Shown here: one piece after another, positions 46,901 through 58,215 of the stretch
How positions within the stretch are numbered: the first letter of the stretch is position 1
How the letters are laid out: every line of letters begins with the position of its first letter
Assembly (NCBI GenBank): GCA_001460835.1
Contig: CYKH01001711.1
Coordinates: forward strand, 1 to 58,440
Length of the DNA: 58,440 nt
Origin: Bodo saltans
Lineage: Eukaryota > Euglenozoa > Kinetoplastea > Eubodonida > Bodonidae
Direction of reading: 5' to 3'
Position numbers and translations under genes: made by a program
Notes under the pieces: model-generated
What the model was told of the DNA's origin: nothing
The model's database searches: none
Seen by the model: only the letters and a program-made list of their open reading frames with translations

Positions 46901-48302
46901 TGTGAGCATCCAGGCCATCTGGCGTGGTCACGCCACGCGGCGCGAGACCACTGCAGAGAGAAACCGGCTGCTACAGAATACCATTGATGCCATCCGCATC
47001 CAGCGTCAGTTCCGCGCCTACCGTTTCCGCACCCAAATTAACTCTGAAGTATCTCGTCGTCAGTCCCTTAAGCGCCAGCGTCGCATCGCTGCCATCAAAA
47101 TTCAAAGTTTCTGGCGAGGAGTGCTCGCCCGTGAGTACGTCAATGTTCTCCAGGAAACACGCTATAACCGCACTGTGTGTGCGATTGCGATTCAATGCGC
47201 ATGGCGACGCTACTCCGCTATTGTGGAACTCCACAAGCGCAAGGCGATTCGCGTCTCGCATCACATGCTGCGTGCAAAACAACATGATCTGTGGGTGACG
47301 TCGATCACGACTGTCGCCACGTATTTACGAACAATGTTTTCCAGTAAGTTGCGGTTGTCACGATTAAGGTATTCCGTGATTGCAGCACTCACAGAACAGC
47401 AACGGGAGAAATTTTACGTGACGAACACCGCTGCCACCAAGATCCAGGCCAATTATCGCGGCTACTACGAACGAACGTACGCCAGAGGTCTCCGCCGTGA
47501 GAAGCGCGAACAGGAGCGCCTCGCCGCGCTTCGTCTCGCAAAGGAGCAGCGTGCCGCCCTTCGCATCCAATGTGCTTGGCGCAGTGCTGTTGCGCGCAGC
47601 AGAAGCTACGCTATTCGCCAGGCAAAGCGAGAGGCGCTGTTAGCCCAGCAGCTTGAGATGGAGGCGGCCGCCAACCCACAGGATGTGGTGAAGAGGCTGT
47701 TTTGGACCCACGAGGCGAAGTTGCAGCGCAGTTTGGTCAGCGAGCGCCTTCAGCGCCACGCAACAACCGACATGGCGGCAATCAAAATTCAAAAGAACAT
47801 CCGTATGATGCTTGCCATTCGCAAGTACGCCAAGCAGCGCGAGCAACGCCGCCACGACGAAGCGGCGGCACGCATTCAAATGCAATGGCGCGAGCGCCAA
47901 GAGGAAATGGCCCGACAAGAGCATGAGAAGCAATTCTTAGCTGCTGTGCGCATTCAAGCCCTCGTAAGGGGCATTGAAACAAGAAGACGATGGGCAGAGC
48001 GCCAACAGGTTCTTAGCAACCGACGAGGGAGCGCGGTGCAGCTCGAAGATCGGCGAGATCAAGCAGCCATTAAGATTCAATCATGCTGGCGCATGTGGGC
48101 CGCCCAGGCACGAGCCCACGATATTCGTGATGGAAAGCACGCAGATGCAGTCCTCCAGCTGCATCATGAAAGCGCTCGGCTCATCCAAAAGCACTTTAGA
48201 GGACATCTTGCACGGCTGCGTGTGGAGGGGATCCGTCAGCAACGAGACGCCAGCGATGCCCCACCCCACCCACCAGTTCCACACCCCCGCAACGTGCAGT
48301 AG
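43913..48302 (+). CDS. TPR plus multi-IQ motif protein, interrupted by a duplication
   Basis: The N-terminal 280 residues contain TPR-like helical pairs (NNLGCLEKRRGRLHPSLDHL, YLNLCTVLNKLGNHVAAVSA, FYNLGASLESCDRPGDVVQA). A Gly/Ser-rich linker and a charged helix follow, then roughly 25 IQ motifs (AAKKIQKVFRGWMARS, AAVSIQAIWRGHATRRE, AAIKIQSFWRGVLAREY, AATKIQANYRGYYERTY and similar), giving about 1,460 residues. IQ arrays bind calmodulin or light chains; this layout recalls ASPM-like and flagellar IQ proteins. The frame running from 43913 stops at 45823, and a second frame, in phase from about 45799, continues to 48302. They meet at a 118-bp duplication of one IQ block, so the native gene is probably one frame. 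Confidence 0.78.
45680..45905 (+). repeat. 118-bp duplication of an IQ block, with poly-A junction
   Basis: The block ATCCAGCACATGTTCCGCAA...GCGTTGGTTCG occurs from about 45680 and again from about 45798. I count three substitutions. The junction is a run of ten A followed by G. The 118-bp offset changes frame. Confidence 0.93.
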
Positions 48303-48713
48303 AGTTGTTGTTGTTGTTGTGGAGCAATTTTCGCAAGAAGTCAAAAGAGAAGAGAGAAAAGCAAAATGAGACAGACGAGATACCTGTGTTGTATGTACAC
48401 GTAGTGTGAAAGAAGCTGAGCGACACTCAGCACACCCCCTTCCCACTGTTTTGTTGCAAGCAAGAAGACAAGAAGATCCAAGTAGTGTACAAACGAAGTG
48501 AGGCCACGACAAAAAAAACAACAAAAAAACAAACAGTAAATGCACAACACGGAAGTATCAATGCGACAACTCACTCATTTCATTGCCTACTTTTCCCCCA
48601 AAGGAGGATCCGGAACGTATTAACGTTGAAGGAACACCTGTGTGATTATTACAAGAGAAGAAACAAACAGTAGAATACAAAGGAAGGCATACAAGAGGAG
48701 AGTTGTTTAGACT
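48303..48713. other. Intergenic region
   Basis: About 410 bp with a short TTG run after the IQ gene stop and A-rich stretches (48510-48540). No gene seen. Confidence 0.5.
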
Positions 48714-51700
48714 ATGCAGATCCGCCACGTGAAGACATTGATGCAGGCGCAGCCCGGCATTGCTCGCCCCCACGCCGCTGTGTGGTCTCCGAACAACAAG
48801 CGGCTAGCAGTGTGCGACAGCGGTCGATTCGTCAACCTATTCGATGAGAGTGGTGAACGACGCGACAAATTTGCGCTGAAGCCCGCAGAGCCCAAAGGCC
48901 CTCGCTCCTTTGTCGTTGCTGGGATGGCGTTCTCGCCAGACAGCGTCAAGATTGCCGTCGCCCAGTCCGACTTTATCTTGTACGTGTACCGTATCGGTTT
49001 AGAGTGGGGAGAGAAGAAGAGTATTTGCAACAAATTCGCTCACCAAGTCCCTGTGACCGCCGTTGTGTGGCCCAACGGAAGCCAAGGCTCTGAGCTGTTG
49101 GTGTTCGGCGGGCAGGACGGTAAGGTCAAGGTCGGCATCCTGAAGACCAACAAGTCTCAAACTCTGTTTGGACATGAGGCAGCTGTGGTCTCCTTGGCCA
49201 CCTCAACCGACGGAAACCAGATCATCAGCGGCCACTTAGACGGTGCTGTGTTTCAATACACGTTTGAGAGTGAGGACGGCTCCCCCTCCTCTTCTCGCCG
49301 TTTGTTCCAGCACTCCTGCGTCCCGTACGCACTGTCATGGGGCGAGCATATTGCCGCTGCTGGTCAAGACTGCATCGTGTCCTTCTACGACCGTACAGGC
49401 CACAGCATGCAGAGCTTCGATTACAAACAGACGGAGGACAAGGAGGTGACAGCTGCCGCATTCAACCCCGCTGGCCAAACACTCGCCGTTGCATGCGCCG
49501 ATAAACTCCGTTTGTTCAACTTCAACCTGCGAAGCCGCAAGTGGGAGGAGGGCGTCGTGACACCGATTCATAACGCCTACTCCATTCCAGTCCTCGCGTG
49601 GAAGTGCGACGGCAGCCGCCTCACCACCGGCACCATCACCGGGGCCGTCGATATTTTCGACGCGTGCCTGCGTCGCTACCGCCTGCGCAATGCGTTTGAG
49701 TTCACGTACGTGAGCCACAATCAAGTGATCGTGAAGCGCCTCTCGACTGGCGCACGCATTGTCCTGAAGTCCCACATGGGGTACGAGATTCAGCGCGTCA
49801 ATGTACACCAAGATCGTTACCTTGTAGGCCACACGACCACCACTCTCCTTGTCGGTGACTTGGTCTCCTGCAAGCTGTCCGAGATCCAATGGCAGCTGTC
49901 TGGGCGCGAGAAGTATGTCTTCGACAACCAACAAGTGTGCATGGTGTTCTCCGCAGGGGAACTGTGCCTGATTGAGTACGGCAAGAACGAAGTCCTAGGT
50001 ACTTGCCGCACGGAGGAGACCAACATGCACCGCATGTCCGTCCGTATTCACGAGGTTCCCGTCAACGATCAAGGACAGCCCATCAACGACCAGCCTGCTC
50101 GCAAGTGCATTGCGTATCTCATCGACAGACAAACCATCCAAGTCGACGACTTAGTAAGCGGTATTCCCTTGGCTCGCTTCACGCACACCTTCAAGATCGA
50201 TTGGCTCGAGCTGAACCACCGCGCCAACAAGTTGCTCTTCCGCGACAAGCAGCATCAGCTGTTTTTGTTCGATCTTGTCACCCAGAACCGAGCCACTCTC
50301 CTTAACTACTGCAGCTACGTGCAGTGGGTCCCTGAGAGTGACGTCGTGGTGGCTCAGAACCGTGTTGACCTTTGTGTGTGGTACAGCATCGACAATCCTG
50401 ATCGTGTTGCCGTCGTGCCCATCAAGGGTGAGGTGGAGGGCATTGAGCGTGGGAACGGCAAGACGGAGGTCATTGTAGACGAGGGCGTGAACACTGTTGC
50501 TTACGGTCTGGATGAAAGTTTGATTGAATTTGGTGGTGCCATGGAGGACCGCAACTACGACAAGGCCTGTGATCTCCTCGAGCAGATCTCACTGACCCCT
50601 GAAACGGAGGCGCTTTGGCAGCAGTTGGCTCAGGCCGCCCTTCAGGAGATGAAGTTGTACATCGCCGAGCGTTGCTTCGCTGCGCTGGGTGATGTGGCGA
50701 AGGCACACTCTCTGAACCGCATCAACCAACTTGCCTCCGACGCTGCCAAGGCTAGCAACGGGGTCACCAATGGGTATGATCACTACTCTGTCCGCGCTGA
50801 GCTGTGCATCCTCAACAAGGAGTTCCGCAAGTCGGAGCAGATCTACCTCGACAATGGTCGTGTGGAAGACGCCATGGCCATGTGGGACGAACTCAACAAG
50901 TTCGACGAGAGCATTCAAGTGGCTGAGAGCCGTGGCCACACCGATGTTGCTAACCAACGTGCACGTTTCTTCGCGTGGTTGATGGAGACTGCTCAATACG
51001 AGAAGGCAGGAGAACTCAAAGAGCGTGAGGGAAAGTTTATCGATGCGATCAACCTGTTCTTACGCGGAGGCACTCCCGCACGTGCCGCCAACGTGGTCAA
51101 CGTCAACGGTGTCAAGCCGGAGCAGCAACAACTCGAGGCCATCGCTGCCGCGTTGTTTAAGGCGCAGATCTTCGAGAAGGCAGGAGACTTCTTCGAGAAG
51201 CTCAACATGAACGAGCGTGCCCTTGACGCCTACAAGCGCGGTCATGTCTACAGCCGTGCCGTGGAGTACGCAAAGCGCGTCTTCCCTGACCGTGTTGTGT
51301 CCCTTGAGGACTCCTGGGGTGACCACCTTGTGCAACAGAAGCAAGTTGACCAGGCAATCAACCACTACATTGAGGCCCACCAGTACCTCAAAGCCGTCCA
51401 GGCTGCCATCGGATCTCGTCAGTGGAGCAAGGCCGCGACGATTCTTGAGAATCAATGCGCAGGCATCAGCAACGACGCCACCGTCCGTGCGTACCGTCAA
51501 TTTGCGCAGCACTACGAAGAGAGCCGCCAACTCGGCGATGCGGAGAAGTTCTACATCAAAGCCGGCGCTATCAACGAAGCGGTGGAGATGTACAACCGCA
51601 ACGGCATGTCAGATCACATGTACCGCGTGGCCCAGCGCCACCTTAGCCAAGCGCAGATTACAGAGCTCTTTGTCGCCCAGGCGAAGCTGCTGGAGTCTCG

Positions 51701-53957
51701 CGGCGACTACGCCAATGCTGAGCGTATTTTCCTCAAGATCAATGAACCCGATCAGGCCATCGTGATGTACAAGAAAGCGCGTGACTACACCAACATGATC
51801 CGCCTCGTGGCTGCGTACCGACCAGACTTCCTTGCCAAGACGCACCTTGCGCTCGCTGGCCAGTTTGAGAAGGAGGGTAACTTCAAGCTTGCAGAGCAGC
51901 ACTTTGTTAGCGGCAAGGATTGGGGACGTGCAGTCAACATGTACAGAGATAAAGACATGTGGGAGGACGCCGTCCGAGTTGCCAAAGTGCATGGCGGTGC
52001 CAACGCTGCGAAGCAGGTCGTACTGTCCCGTGCTATGGCAGTGGAGGCCGAGGAGGGCGTTCGCCTTCTCCTTAAGTTCTCGTTGGTAGACGCCGGTATC
52101 GATGCTGCCCTGGAGGGGCAGAAGTTCGACATTGCCCTGCAATGGGCGCACCTGGCCTTGCCTGCAAAGTTGCCATATGTGTACCTGAAGCACGCCATGT
52201 ACTTCGAAGACCAGGGCGACTTCCGCATGGCCGAGGATGCGTTTGTCAAGTCCGGCAAGCCGCGGGAGTCCATCGATATGTACATTCATCAACATGAGTT
52301 CGACAGCGCCATGCGCGTTGCGGAGAACCACGACCCCTCTGCGATCCCCACCGTGTGCATCGCGCATGCACGCGTCTGCTTCCAAGCTGGCAACCACCGC
52401 GATGCTGAGACGCTGCTCCTCCGTGCCAACTCCCCCGACCTGCTGCTCAAGTTCTACCGTGAGGCGCGTATGTTCAACGATGCCCAGCGTATTGCCCGCG
52501 AGTATTGCCCAGAGAAGTTAGCGGAGATTGCACGCGAGGTGGTTTCCACAACCAACGATCCCTTGCAGGGCGGCGCTATGGCGGAGGACAACGGAGAATA
52601 CCAACTTGCCATCGAGCAGTACTTGCGCGCATCGCGTGATAACTGCAACGACCCCAACCAGCTCGTCGCTGTGTGGACTCGATGCGTCAAGCTCGCTCAG
52701 AATCACGCCCGCCACATGCTCAAGGACGTTCTCAAGACGGCCACAGCTAAGATGCTAGACATTGGCCGCGCCGTGGAGGCAGGCAAGTGTCTGGAGGACT
52801 GCGAAGATTTCAAGGGAGCGATCAACATGTACGTTCGTGGTCAGAAGTACGAACTTGCAGAGGCACTTGCGCAACGCATCAGCCCTGAGTTGGTGGACTA
52901 CGTCAAGCGTGCACGTGTCCAGGCAGCCATCGAGGACGGTGGCGCTACTGCTCGCGATGAACTCGACACCCTCGATCAGGATGCCGCCCTCAAGGCACAC
53001 GTGCAATCCAACGACTGGGAGAAGGTCATGCGCCTCGCCAGGCAGCGTGGCCAGGAGGACACCCGCATCTACGCGGCCATGCACGTGCAGTACCTGCTGC
53101 GCTCCTCGGATCTCGACAAAGCCCTAGATGTGATTGCCCAAGACGGCATGGAGACGAAAGACTTCAGATTCTTCGAGACCTGGCAGCAGATGGCGGCACT
53201 GCTGGTCGCTGCACTGCCCAACCCCAACATCAACATCACCACGTTCCACGATGGCCTTGTGCAGGTGGTGGATAGTATGCGGAAGTCCGGACAGACGGAC
53301 CAGGAGGTCGCCAGGGCAGAGGCCTTGCGTGACGTGGTGCACATCTACCACATGCAGAAGTTCTACTCAGAGCGCGGCTTCCCTGAATATGCGCTGAAGA
53401 ACATTCTGGCCCTACCACGATACGCCGGCATCATTCCCGCGGATAAGGCGTACTACGATGCAGGCATGGCGGCCAAGGATGCCAAGGAGGACTCCATTGC
53501 CTTCATGTACCTCAACCGATTCCTTGACCTCCGCGAGAAGATTGAAGACGGTGAGCCGGATAGCTCCAACATGGACAACGTGGACTTCGAGGTGACGGAC
53601 TTCCCGAATAAATTCCAACTCCCTCGTCAATGCACGATAGCAGAGGGGCCGGCTGAAGAGGCGAACAAGTGGGTGCTGGCGATTTCTATCGAGAAGAACC
53701 TCGATCCCCATCTTCCCACTGTGAAGTGCCCCACCCACGGCGTGGATATGTTCGAGGGTGCACTCCGATCTCCATCTGGCGCCCAGTACGAGCCCTGCGC
53801 TATCAGCGGATACCCAGTGCTCTCCAACCTGCGCGTCCGGTGCAAGAACTGTCAACGCCTTGCAAATCAAGAAGACTGGAACAAGTTTATGATGCAGGCC
53901 AAGACGTGCCCGTGGTGCAAAACAGCTCAATCAGCCGACTTCAAGATGACCAACTAG
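48714..53957 (+). CDS. IFT172: Intraflagellar transport protein IFT172
   Basis: 1,747 residues, the usual length of the family. Residues 1-620 form two WD40 propellers; the start MQIRHVKTLMQAQ and AVWSPNNKRLAVC, FALKPAEPKGPRSFVVAGMAFSPDS-type sequences are typical of IFT172. Residues about 620-1600 are TPR-like helical repeats (EKAGDFFEKLNMNERALDAY and many similar). The C-terminus has a zinc-ribbon or U-box-like Cys cluster (CPTHGVDMFEG, CKNCQRLAN, CPWCKTAQS). IFT172 is the largest IFT-B subunit, essential for building the flagellum and for turnaround at its tip. The gene is intact, and its codon use is biased to C- and G-ending forms. Confidence 0.95.
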   Translation: MQIRHVKTLMQAQPGIARPHAAVWSPNNKRLAVCDSGRFVNLFDESGERRDKFALKPAEPKGPRSFVVAGMAFSPDSVKIAVAQSDFILYVYRIGLEWGEKKSICNKFAHQVPVTAVVWPNGSQGSELLVFGGQDGKVKVGILKTNKSQTLFGHEAAVVSLATSTDGNQIISGHLDGAVFQYTFESEDGSPSSSRRLFQHSCVPYALSWGEHIAAAGQDCIVSFYDRTGHSMQSFDYKQTEDKEVTAAAFNPAGQTLAVACADKLRLFNFNLRSRKWEEGVVTPIHNAYSIPVLAWKCDGSRLTTGTITGAVDIFDACLRRYRLRNAFEFTYVSHNQVIVKRLSTGARIVLKSHMGYEIQRVNVHQDRYLVGHTTTTLLVGDLVSCKLSEIQWQLSGREKYVFDNQQVCMVFSAGELCLIEYGKNEVLGTCRTEETNMHRMSVRIHEVPVNDQGQPINDQPARKCIAYLIDRQTIQVDDLVSGIPLARFTHTFKIDWLELNHRANKLLFRDKQHQLFLFDLVTQNRATLLNYCSYVQWVPESDVVVAQNRVDLCVWYSIDNPDRVAVVPIKGEVEGIERGNGKTEVIVDEGVNTVAYGLDESLIEFGGAMEDRNYDKACDLLEQISLTPETEALWQQLAQAALQEMKLYIAERCFAALGDVAKAHSLNRINQLASDAAKASNGVTNGYDHYSVRAELCILNKEFRKSEQIYLDNGRVEDAMAMWDELNKFDESIQVAESRGHTDVANQRARFFAWLMETAQYEKAGELKEREGKFIDAINLFLRGGTPARAANVVNVNGVKPEQQQLEAIAAALFKAQIFEKAGDFFEKLNMNERALDAYKRGHVYSRAVEYAKRVFPDRVVSLEDSWGDHLVQQKQVDQAINHYIEAHQYLKAVQAAIGSRQWSKAATILENQCAGISNDATVRAYRQFAQHYEESRQLGDAEKFYIKAGAINEAVEMYNRNGMSDHMYRVAQRHLSQAQITELFVAQAKLLESRGDYANAERIFLKINEPDQAIVMYKKARDYTNMIRLVAAYRPDFLAKTHLALAGQFEKEGNFKLAEQHFVSGKDWGRAVNMYRDKDMWEDAVRVAKVHGGANAAKQVVLSRAMAVEAEEGVRLLLKFSLVDAGIDAALEGQKFDIALQWAHLALPAKLPYVYLKHAMYFEDQGDFRMAEDAFVKSGKPRESIDMYIHQHEFDSAMRVAENHDPSAIPTVCIAHARVCFQAGNHRDAETLLLRANSPDLLLKFYREARMFNDAQRIAREYCPEKLAEIAREVVSTTNDPLQGGAMAEDNGEYQLAIEQYLRASRDNCNDPNQLVAVWTRCVKLAQNHARHMLKDVLKTATAKMLDIGRAVEAGKCLEDCEDFKGAINMYVRGQKYELAEALAQRISPELVDYVKRARVQAAIEDGGATARDELDTLDQDAALKAHVQSNDWEKVMRLARQRGQEDTRIYAAMHVQYLLRSSDLDKALDVIAQDGMETKDFRFFETWQQMAALLVAALPNPNINITTFHDGLVQVVDSMRKSGQTDQEVARAEALRDVVHIYHMQKFYSERGFPEYALKNILALPRYAGIIPADKAYYDAGMAAKDAKEDSIAFMYLNRFLDLREKIEDGEPDSSNMDNVDFEVTDFPNKFQLPRQCTIAEGPAEEANKWVLAISIEKNLDPHLPTVKCPTHGVDMFEGALRSPSGAQYEPCAISGYPVLSNLRVRCKNCQRLANQEDWNKFMMQAKTCPWCKTAQSADFKMTN

Positions 53958-54336
53958 ACGACGACCACACGATGATGATTGATACATGTGAAACGTAGAC
54001 GATACCTAGTACAATAGAAACGAGAGCCTTTCCTCCTCCCTCCTTTGGTTTTATCTGTTGTGTGAACGACACGTTTGCGCAACATTTAAAGAAGAGAAAA
54101 CAACAAACAAACAAACAAACAAACAAACAACACTCAAGCAATCACTGACTGCGACTTCCTGCGGAGGCGTGAGAGTGAAATTATCAATGCGATGACATAC
54201 GAGTAGATCGACCAGAACATTTGAGAAGAATCATTTCTTGTTCGGCTTGAGTTGCATCATATGTTTGTAACATCTGAGCTGTGTATTTGTTTGTTTGTCG
54301 CTTCCACACACCAACACATACTCAATCTTCAGAAAT
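53958..54336. other. Intergenic region
   Basis: About 380 bp with a CAAA microsatellite (54098-54130) and T-rich stretches near 54280-54300. A C/T-rich region ending in CAG at 54320-54332 is the likely acceptor for the next gene. Confidence 0.5.
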
Positions 54337-54759
54337 ATGCCGCGTTACCCAAAGCGTCCTTGGTACAGCCCATTAGGGTCAATGGCCGCGGCTCCCCACA
54401 GCTACGCCATGCAGGTGTACAGCTTGGGCTTTATCATCTTCTTTCCCTTCCGCTACCGCATTTCTGAGTGGTACGAGCGTCAAAGCTTGTCACCTGACAG
54501 CTTTCTCCGACAGAAGGCAGTCAACTACTACCAAAATATGGACAGAAGTCACAAGCGCCAGGCAATGATGAACAATCCACTTCTGCTAGATGACTTCAAC
54601 GGCAACACCCACGCCAGGATGACGGCAGATGCGATGAAGGCCGGTGTTCTTGATTACGAATACTCCTACTGGATTGCCCATCAACGTGATGCAATGCGCG
54701 CTGAGAAGTTAGTAGAGGAGGTAAGAGAGCTGCAAGCAAAAATCGCCAAGGCTGCTTAG
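54337..54759 (+). CDS. Small conserved-looking protein (140 aa), possibly mitochondrial
   Basis: Starts at the ATG at 54337 (MPRYPKRPWYSPLGSMAAAP), just after a CAG; the in-frame extension upstream begins with TTG and is rejected. A moderately hydrophobic segment, MQVYSLGFIIFFPFRYR, may be a single membrane helix, followed by charged helices (DSFLRQKAVNYYQNMDRSHK) and an Ala/Glu-rich end. A basic N-terminus, one TM and a small helical tail resemble accessory subunits of mitochondrial respiratory complexes, but no family is recognised. Confidence 0.7.
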   Translation: MPRYPKRPWYSPLGSMAAAPHSYAMQVYSLGFIIFFPFRYRISEWYERQSLSPDSFLRQKAVNYYQNMDRSHKRQAMMNNPLLLDDFNGNTHARMTADAMKAGVLDYEYSYWIAHQRDAMRAEKLVEEVRELQAKIAKAA

Positions 54760-55064
54760 ATGTTGTGCGTTTGGCAGGGAACTGCGTGATTAGGTTCCGT
54801 GTGTTGCTTGTATTTTTGGTTTGGGATTTTGTTTCTTCGCTTACCACTGTGCTTGTTTACGTCGTTTCATTTCCCCCTTCACCTTCACCCGAGCTCCAGA
54901 GCTGGAGGTGACAAGCAGTACGACACTACGTGTGATGACGACTCTCAAACAAACGATCAAATTTCCCACTATTTTCTTGTTGTCTTGCACATACTCTCTC
55001 CCCCCCTTTTCTGACTTTCTGTGTCCGCGGAAACATATCAACAGCAAACATTTATTTTTGATGC
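54760..55064. other. Intergenic region with pyrimidine tracts
   Basis: About 305 bp. Two T/C-rich tracts are visible (about 54858-54890, ending CTCCAG, and about 54970-55020); either could direct trans-splicing of the next gene. Confidence 0.5.
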
Positions 55065-58000
55065 ATGACTACGTTTAGTGCACTCCATCGCCTCATTACG
55101 GCGGAGATTGCTGTGCAGGAGGGTCAGCTGGACACCCTTGAGAGCATCCTCGTGTTGGCGGGTGAACGCTCCAGCTCCATTCCAGACCCCCACCACGTCA
55201 TAGAGGGGGACGCAGCGAACAGACTCATTGCACACCTCCTCGGGGAAGAGGAGAAACACGATCGTGTCGTTCCACTCATTTCCTCTGAAATTGAGCACCT
55301 AGAGCGTCGTCTGCGGCGTCCAGAAGGGGCGCCTCCGTCGCACATGGGCACCCTCGCGAGGGAGCTAGAAGATTTCTCCGCGTTACAAGCGGATGCGCTG
55401 AAGTCGCTCAAGTCGAACAGCGGTGGTGATTTGACCATCTCAGCAGCGATGGCGTCCAAACTATTCGATGTGTTGGCAACGAAGTTAGAGCTGCTGAGGG
55501 AGCTGCAGGACGGCTTTGTGCAGCACCGAACTGCAGAGGCCGAGGAGGCTGCCCGGTCAATGCAACAACAGCAAACCTCTGCACAACAAACGTCCACAAG
55601 CAGCGGAGGTGTTGCATCGATGATCTCAGCGGCCATCCGAGGAGCGGGAACGAATGATGCCACAAAGCAGTCACTCGGTTTAAAATTCGCCAAGTCGCTG
55701 GTTGCAGATGGCGTAGACGCGCTCGCCTCTGGCGGAAAGCTCAAGAAGCGGACCGCGCCGGCCTCATCAGAGGCACCGATCACGAACCATGTAACCACCG
55801 CCATCAGCACCAACAGCAATCCACTCGATGCCGCACGACGCGCAGCAAAAGCGTTTCTAGGAGGAAGGGAGGAGAGCACTGCTAGCTCTGCAGCATCGTG
55901 GAAGAACGAGTTCCACGAGGCAGTGATGAGGACGATGTTGCAATCGGAATCGCCCGAAGAAGCACTTGCTGGGGTTGTGTCGCGTATGCCGGAGTCGATG
56001 GGACGAAGCATGTCTGTTGAGAGCCATCGAAGTGGTAGCGCCACGTCGTCGCGTAGTGGGTCAGAGGGGCCATCTGAGCGGGATGCTCGTAGGCGCAACG
56101 CAACACACCGTCGCCGGATTCCATCGACGTCACCATCACCTGCCCCGCCCCACCACGGCGGTGGAGTTACCGCGGGCCCACTTGTTGCGTCCAAGGTGGA
56201 CATGGAAGCACGTGACGCCCTTACGACTCTCCGAGACGAAGTGGATGATCTGCAGGGGTCTACCAGCGAGCTGCTCACGGAGGCCAACCGTATCATTGCG
56301 GACTGCGATGGGGCTGTCTTACAGCTGAGCACAGAGAACGAATCGTTGCGTAAAGAGCTTCATCGCCTGCAAGAGGCGGCAGCCTCACGCCGCAGGCATA
56401 TCGATGATAGTGACGCACAAGTTCAGAAATCAGTTAAGGAACTTCATCAAGCACTTGTCGACGCAAAGCAAGAGAATGGAACGCTATCTCGATTGCTATC
56501 AGAGGAGCGAAGTCAACATTCGTCCGTGCGCAACGAACTCACGACCCTTCAAGAAGAATTCCGTCGAGCATCTCAAGCGTCCTTGCAACAGCGGGATGCG
56601 CTGCTCCGATGCAAAGAGTCGGAGCGCAACCTTGAGGAGTCTCTGGCCAACGCTACCAGCAAACTAGATGCACTCGTAGCGAATCATGCTCATGAACTTG
56701 GCGAAAAGGACGCACTTGTGTCGTCGTTGAGGTTGCGGGTTCAGACGTTGGAGAAGGAAGCTGCGGCACACATTAACGACTTGGAAACTTCCAGGCACGT
56801 GCTGAACGACACCGTACGTAAGCTGGAAAGGAAGCAGTCAGAGGTGAAGGACGTCAAGCTCATGTTTACAGAGTTAGAAGCCTCGGGGAGGGACACAAAG
56901 TCTGAGGTGCATGCGCTACGCGCCGCGATTGCAGATAAAGACAATGCACTGAGTAGATATGCCAACCTCAGCCGGCTCAAAGAGCAGCACGGATCACCTT
57001 CTCGAAGGGTCGCAGACCAGAGCACGGGCACAGTTGCGACCCCTGCTGGCGCTGGTGGCGGTGGTGGTGCCTCAACCCCTCGAGGAGGCGCGTCTGTAGG
57101 GGGACGTCGGGGGAGCAACGGTCGACTTGTACGTAAGCTGGAAAGGAAGCAGTCAGAGGTGAAGGACGTCAAGCTCATGTTTACGGAGTTAGAAGCCTCG
57201 GGGAGGGACACAAAATCTGAGGTGCATGCTCTACGCGCCGCGATTGGTACGTAAGCTGGAAAGGAAGCAGTCAGAGGTGAAGGACGTCAAGCTCATGTTT
57301 ACGGAGTTAGAAGCCTCGGGGAGGGACACAAAATCTGAGGTGCATGCTCTACGCGCCGCGATTGCAGATAAAGACAATGCACTGAGTAGATACGCCAACC
57401 TCAGCCGCCTCAAAGAGCAGCACGGATCACCCCCTCGAAGGGTTGCAGATCAGAGCACGGTCACAGTTGCTGCGACCCCTGCTGGCGGTGGTGCCTCAAC
57501 TCCTCGAGGAGGCGCATCTGTAGGGGGACGACGGGGGAGCAACGGTCGACTTGTGAGATTAAGTTTTGACTCTCCTGCTCGTGCCGCCACGCCTCATCCA
57601 CAAGAGCCGCAGCTGACATCCAGCATGAGGCCTGCAACTATGGCTACGCAGCGACCTGGTGGATCCACCAACCCGCATCATGTGCAGAAGGTGCTAGCAG
57701 ATGCAGCGTCCCTCCTTGCATCGATTCAATCCACACGACGCAGCACAGAGGCGCCGGATCGCCCTTACGAAGTAGCGGCTGAGGGAGGGGGGTCACGTGC
57801 AGGCGCCCCTCGTGTTCCACCATCACTGCAGGCGATGAACGGCAGCGAAGATGGTGTCGCGCCCGTGACGCCGCTCACTCGGCCGCAGTTGTCCCAGCAG
57901 CAGCTCCTGCACGACTTGGAGGAAAAGGAGAGGCACTTGATGTCCGAGGCGGCAAGCCTTGCTGAACAAGAGCGCAGTCTTCTTGACAAACGCAGCGTCG

Positions 58001-58215
58001 TGAGCAGCACGCTCCTTGCCCAACGCAATCAAATGCTTATGAAGAACGCACCAGATGATGAGGTGGAGAAACTAAACATTCAAATATCCGCTGTGATGGA
58101 GCGCATCAATCAGACAACCGCACAAATTCAGCAAAACAAGCGAAGCGTGGAGTCTAAAATGGACCTCATGCAACGCCAACGCAGAGTCCTCTTAGCGGGA
58201 GGAGGTCTGCCTTGA
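55065..58215 (+). CDS. Coiled-coil protein, unknown, with internal repeats
   Basis: About 1,040 residues across the locus. The N-terminal 150 residues are helical (TTFSALHRLITAEIAVQEGQ). A Ser/Ala-rich linker (170-370) carries RSGSEGPSERDARRR-type basic/Ser stretches. From about 380 the protein is coiled coil. The frame from 55065 stops at 57254 because of a 118-bp duplication; a second frame carries on to 58215 and ends in a short coiled coil (QQLLHDLEEKERHLMSEAAS). The repeat region encodes KLERKQSEVKDVKLMFTELE three times. No catalytic domain is visible; a cytoskeletal or centrosomal scaffold is likely by composition. Confidence 0.7.
56814..57554 (+). repeat. Compound tandem repeat: 315-bp plus 118-bp units
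   Basis: Three copies begin with GTACGTAAGCTGG, at 56814, 57129 and 57247. The first offset (315 bp) keeps frame, and the first copy differs from the others at several positions and by small in-frame length changes. The second offset (118 bp) shifts frame, and those two copies are identical by eye. This suggests an older 315-bp event and a younger 118-bp one. Confidence 0.93.
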
